Source: Bacteroidetes bacterium UBA7368 (GTDB lineage Bacteria > Bacteroidota > Rhodothermia > Rhodothermales > UBA10348). Taken from it: a DNA stretch of 8,015 bases. Location: positions 1 through 8,015 of the forward strand of contig DKOG01000174.1 in assembly GCA_002469915.1 (NCBI GenBank), given 5' to 3'. The notes beneath the pieces are model-generated. The model had not been told where the DNA came from. It made no database searches and saw nothing but the letters and a program-made list of their open reading frames with translations. Each line of letters starts with the position of its first letter. Position 1 is the first letter of the stretch. Made by a program: the position numbers and the translations under genes. Below are positions 6,908-8,015 of the stretch, in pieces.

Positions 6908-7036
6908 GTAGTAAAACTGGTTTTAGTTCAGCGTGCCACATACACCATGGCAACCCTTCCCGTCGTAGTAGACTTCTAAAAGAGGAGGAGATAAACGCTC
7001 AATAGGTCGCGAACGGGACCAGTTTGTAACGCGGAA

Positions 7037-8015
7037 CTAGTTTACGACGTGAAATGCCTGAGTCTTGTCGAATACAGTATCACTGAATCCTTCTACTTGG
7101 ATCCGGAAAAAGTATAAACCAGAAGCAAGGTGGGATACGTCGGTCTTAACGCTGTACCAGGCATCAGCATCTAGAAAGCCCTGATTCCATTCTTCCAAGA
7201 GCCGTCCCGACGGATCATATAAGGCGATCGATACAAGCCCTTCCACAGAGAGGAAGTACTTGAAATTAGCCATGCTGACGGCCGGATTGGGAAATGCACT
7301 CGTCAATAGATAAGACGAGGGCGAATCGATGTCTAGTTCCATGCGGGCTAACTCTTGCTTCCGACCGTCCGAATGAGCCGCGATTAAGAGATAGATGACC
7401 GCTGTTTCACCAGCAAGTGATGCGTCGGTCCATGTGGACACGGTAAGCGCGTCATCAACGACGGTTTCCGTTCCTTTACTGGAGATTTTTTCTAGCACGA
7501 GGGTTTCGATACCGAAATTATCCGTTATGGACCACGATATGTCCACTTGCTGATTCTGCTGTACACCTACGGCCAGATCGGCTTCTCCTAATGGCTCGTT
7601 TCCGGTCTGTAAAAGACTCGTCACATCAGAGATTAATCCGGGAATCAATGCGTAGTTATTATTCCCAGGACATGCGGTGGAACTGAAATCCCTATGCCCT
7701 CTAATAAGGGTTGGAGACACCCCGTAGCGCTCGCTTAAGAATGAAAACAGCGTTACATACGTATTATAAGCTGCTGGAGTGATTTCCTGTTCGCAGTGAG
7801 AACCTTCGGGAGGGTGATAACATCCCATAATGACGGTTCCAATATTGCCCGAATTTGCTCCTCCAACGTGCGCTCCACGAGCTAGAACTGGGACCTGAGA
7901 TAATGACGTACTATTGTCCATGAATGGTCGTCCTTGATACAGGCGACCACCTCTGTCTATAGCGAACTGATATCCGATGTCGCTCCAGCCACGGATATTC
8001 TGATGCAGGGCTTGC
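7037..8015 (-). CDS. Secreted peptidoglycan-recognition/N-acetylmuramoyl-L-alanine amidase with T9SS sorting domain (5' partial)
   Basis: The minus-strand frame is open from the window edge to TAG at 7039-7037, about 325 residues. Residues encoded at 8014-7922 read ALHQNIRGWSDIGYQFAIDR and end RLYQGRPF, the middle of an Amidase_2/PGRP domain; ARGAHVGGANSGNIG follows. The zinc site is represented by H (7696-7694) in GHRDFSS and C (7672-7670) in TACPG; the N-terminal zinc histidine lies outside. Next comes a region resembling an FN3-like beta-sandwich (SWSITDNFGIETLVLEK). The last 87 residues (7300-7040) form a T9SS type-A sorting domain: SAFPNP, LYDPSGRLL, LASGLYFFRI, and a short basic-hydrophobic end. 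Such proteins cross the outer membrane through type IX secretion and cleave the amide between MurNAc and the stem peptide. The ATG at 7921 is internal because homology runs straight through it. The signal peptide would be upstream. Cell-wall turnover versus attack on other bacteria is undecided. Confidence 0.88.
   Translation of the reverse strand, partial: QALHQNIRGWSDIGYQFAIDRGGRLYQGRPFMDNSTSLSQVPVLARGAHVGGANSGNIGTVIMGCYHPPEGSHCEQEITPAAYNTYVTLFSFLSERYGVSPTLIRGHRDFSSTACPGNNNYALIPGLISDVTSLLQTGNEPLGEADLAVGVQQNQQVDISWSITDNFGIETLVLEKISSKGTETVVDDALTVSTWTDASLAGETAVIYLLIAAHSDGRKQELARMELDIDSPSSYLLTSAFPNPAVSMANFKYFLSVEGLVSIALYDPSGRLLEEWNQGFLDADAWYSVKTDVSHLASGLYFFRIQVEGFSDTVFDKTQAFHVVN

Larger units (their letters stand above)
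6640..7036. other. Gene-poor stretch between the epimerase remnant and the T9SS amidase
   Basis: About 400 bases carry no confident protein gene on either strand. What can be seen: a plus-strand intrinsic terminator (6869-6907), two hairpins before it (6789-6835 and 6837-6854), a 20-codon minus-strand ORF (6839-6777), an AAAAC-TG-GTTTT inverted repeat at 6913-6924, and an open continuation of the amidase frame past its TAG as far as TAA at 6925-6923. A purine run AGAGGAGGAG on the plus strand near 6979-6989 resembles a ribosome-binding site but no start codon follows. No tRNA, insertion-sequence end or CRISPR repeat was recognised. Confidence 0.5.

Noticed and set aside
6927..6980. Short plus-strand ORF beginning ATGGCAACC after the terminator.
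   Set aside because: Only ten codons, no ribosome-binding site at a sensible distance, and no promoter seen.
6640..7036. A tRNA, SRP RNA, tmRNA or insertion-sequence end in the gene-poor stretch.
   Set aside because: No cloverleaf with a GGTTCGA-type arm, no SRP GGAA core, no tag ORF with an alanine-rich end, and no paired terminal repeats or target duplications were visible.
7037..7921. ATG at 7921 as the start of a 294-residue protein.
   Set aside because: The frame upstream to the window edge encodes conserved amidase sequence (GWSDIGYQFAIDR, GRPF), so this Met is internal.

Overview
The window looks like chromosomal DNA from a bacterium of the Bacteroidota/Rhodothermota (FCB) side. The protein read from the right edge ends in a type IX secretion (T9SS) C-terminal sorting domain, a trait confined to that lineage. 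Gene starts lack clear Shine-Dalgarno sequences, and the desaturase has a Bacteroidota-like TTTG/TAnnTTT promoter. Composition is close to balanced (GC a little under one half by eye). The genus cannot be named from the sequence.

Plus strand, 1-4909: a tightly packed DNA-repair operon. It opens with the last 61 codons of an AddB-type nuclease, which carry the CxxCx5C part of its iron-sulfur site. A complete AddA-type helicase-nuclease follows with an ATGA stop/start overlap. One base after its stop begins rmuC, a membrane-anchored coiled-coil protein with a nuclease-like domain. AddAB would process double-strand breaks; RmuC is linked to limiting rearrangements at repeats.

Minus strand, 6083-4917: a membrane fatty-acyl desaturase with three histidine boxes and an unusual C-terminal helical extension of about 110 residues. 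It converges on rmuC with only 7 bases between the stop codons and no visible terminator.

Minus strand, 6564-6212: a gene graveyard. The first ~75 residues of a UDP-glucuronate decarboxylase/epimerase-like gene run directly, in a different frame, into the last ~40 residues of a polyprenyl-phosphate sugar transferase. The simplest reading is one deletion that removed the middle of an exopolysaccharide cluster and left its two ends joined.

6640-7036: about 400 bases without a confident gene. It holds a good intrinsic terminator on the plus strand with no plus-strand gene in front of it, two further hairpins just upstream (a possible small RNA), and on the opposite strand a 20-codon mini-ORF overlapping those hairpins.

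Minus strand, from beyond 8015 to 7037: the C-terminal part of a secreted peptidoglycan-recognition-type amidase with a beta-sandwich-like linker and the T9SS sorting domain. Its reading frame is open to the window edge, so the ATG at 7921 is internal.
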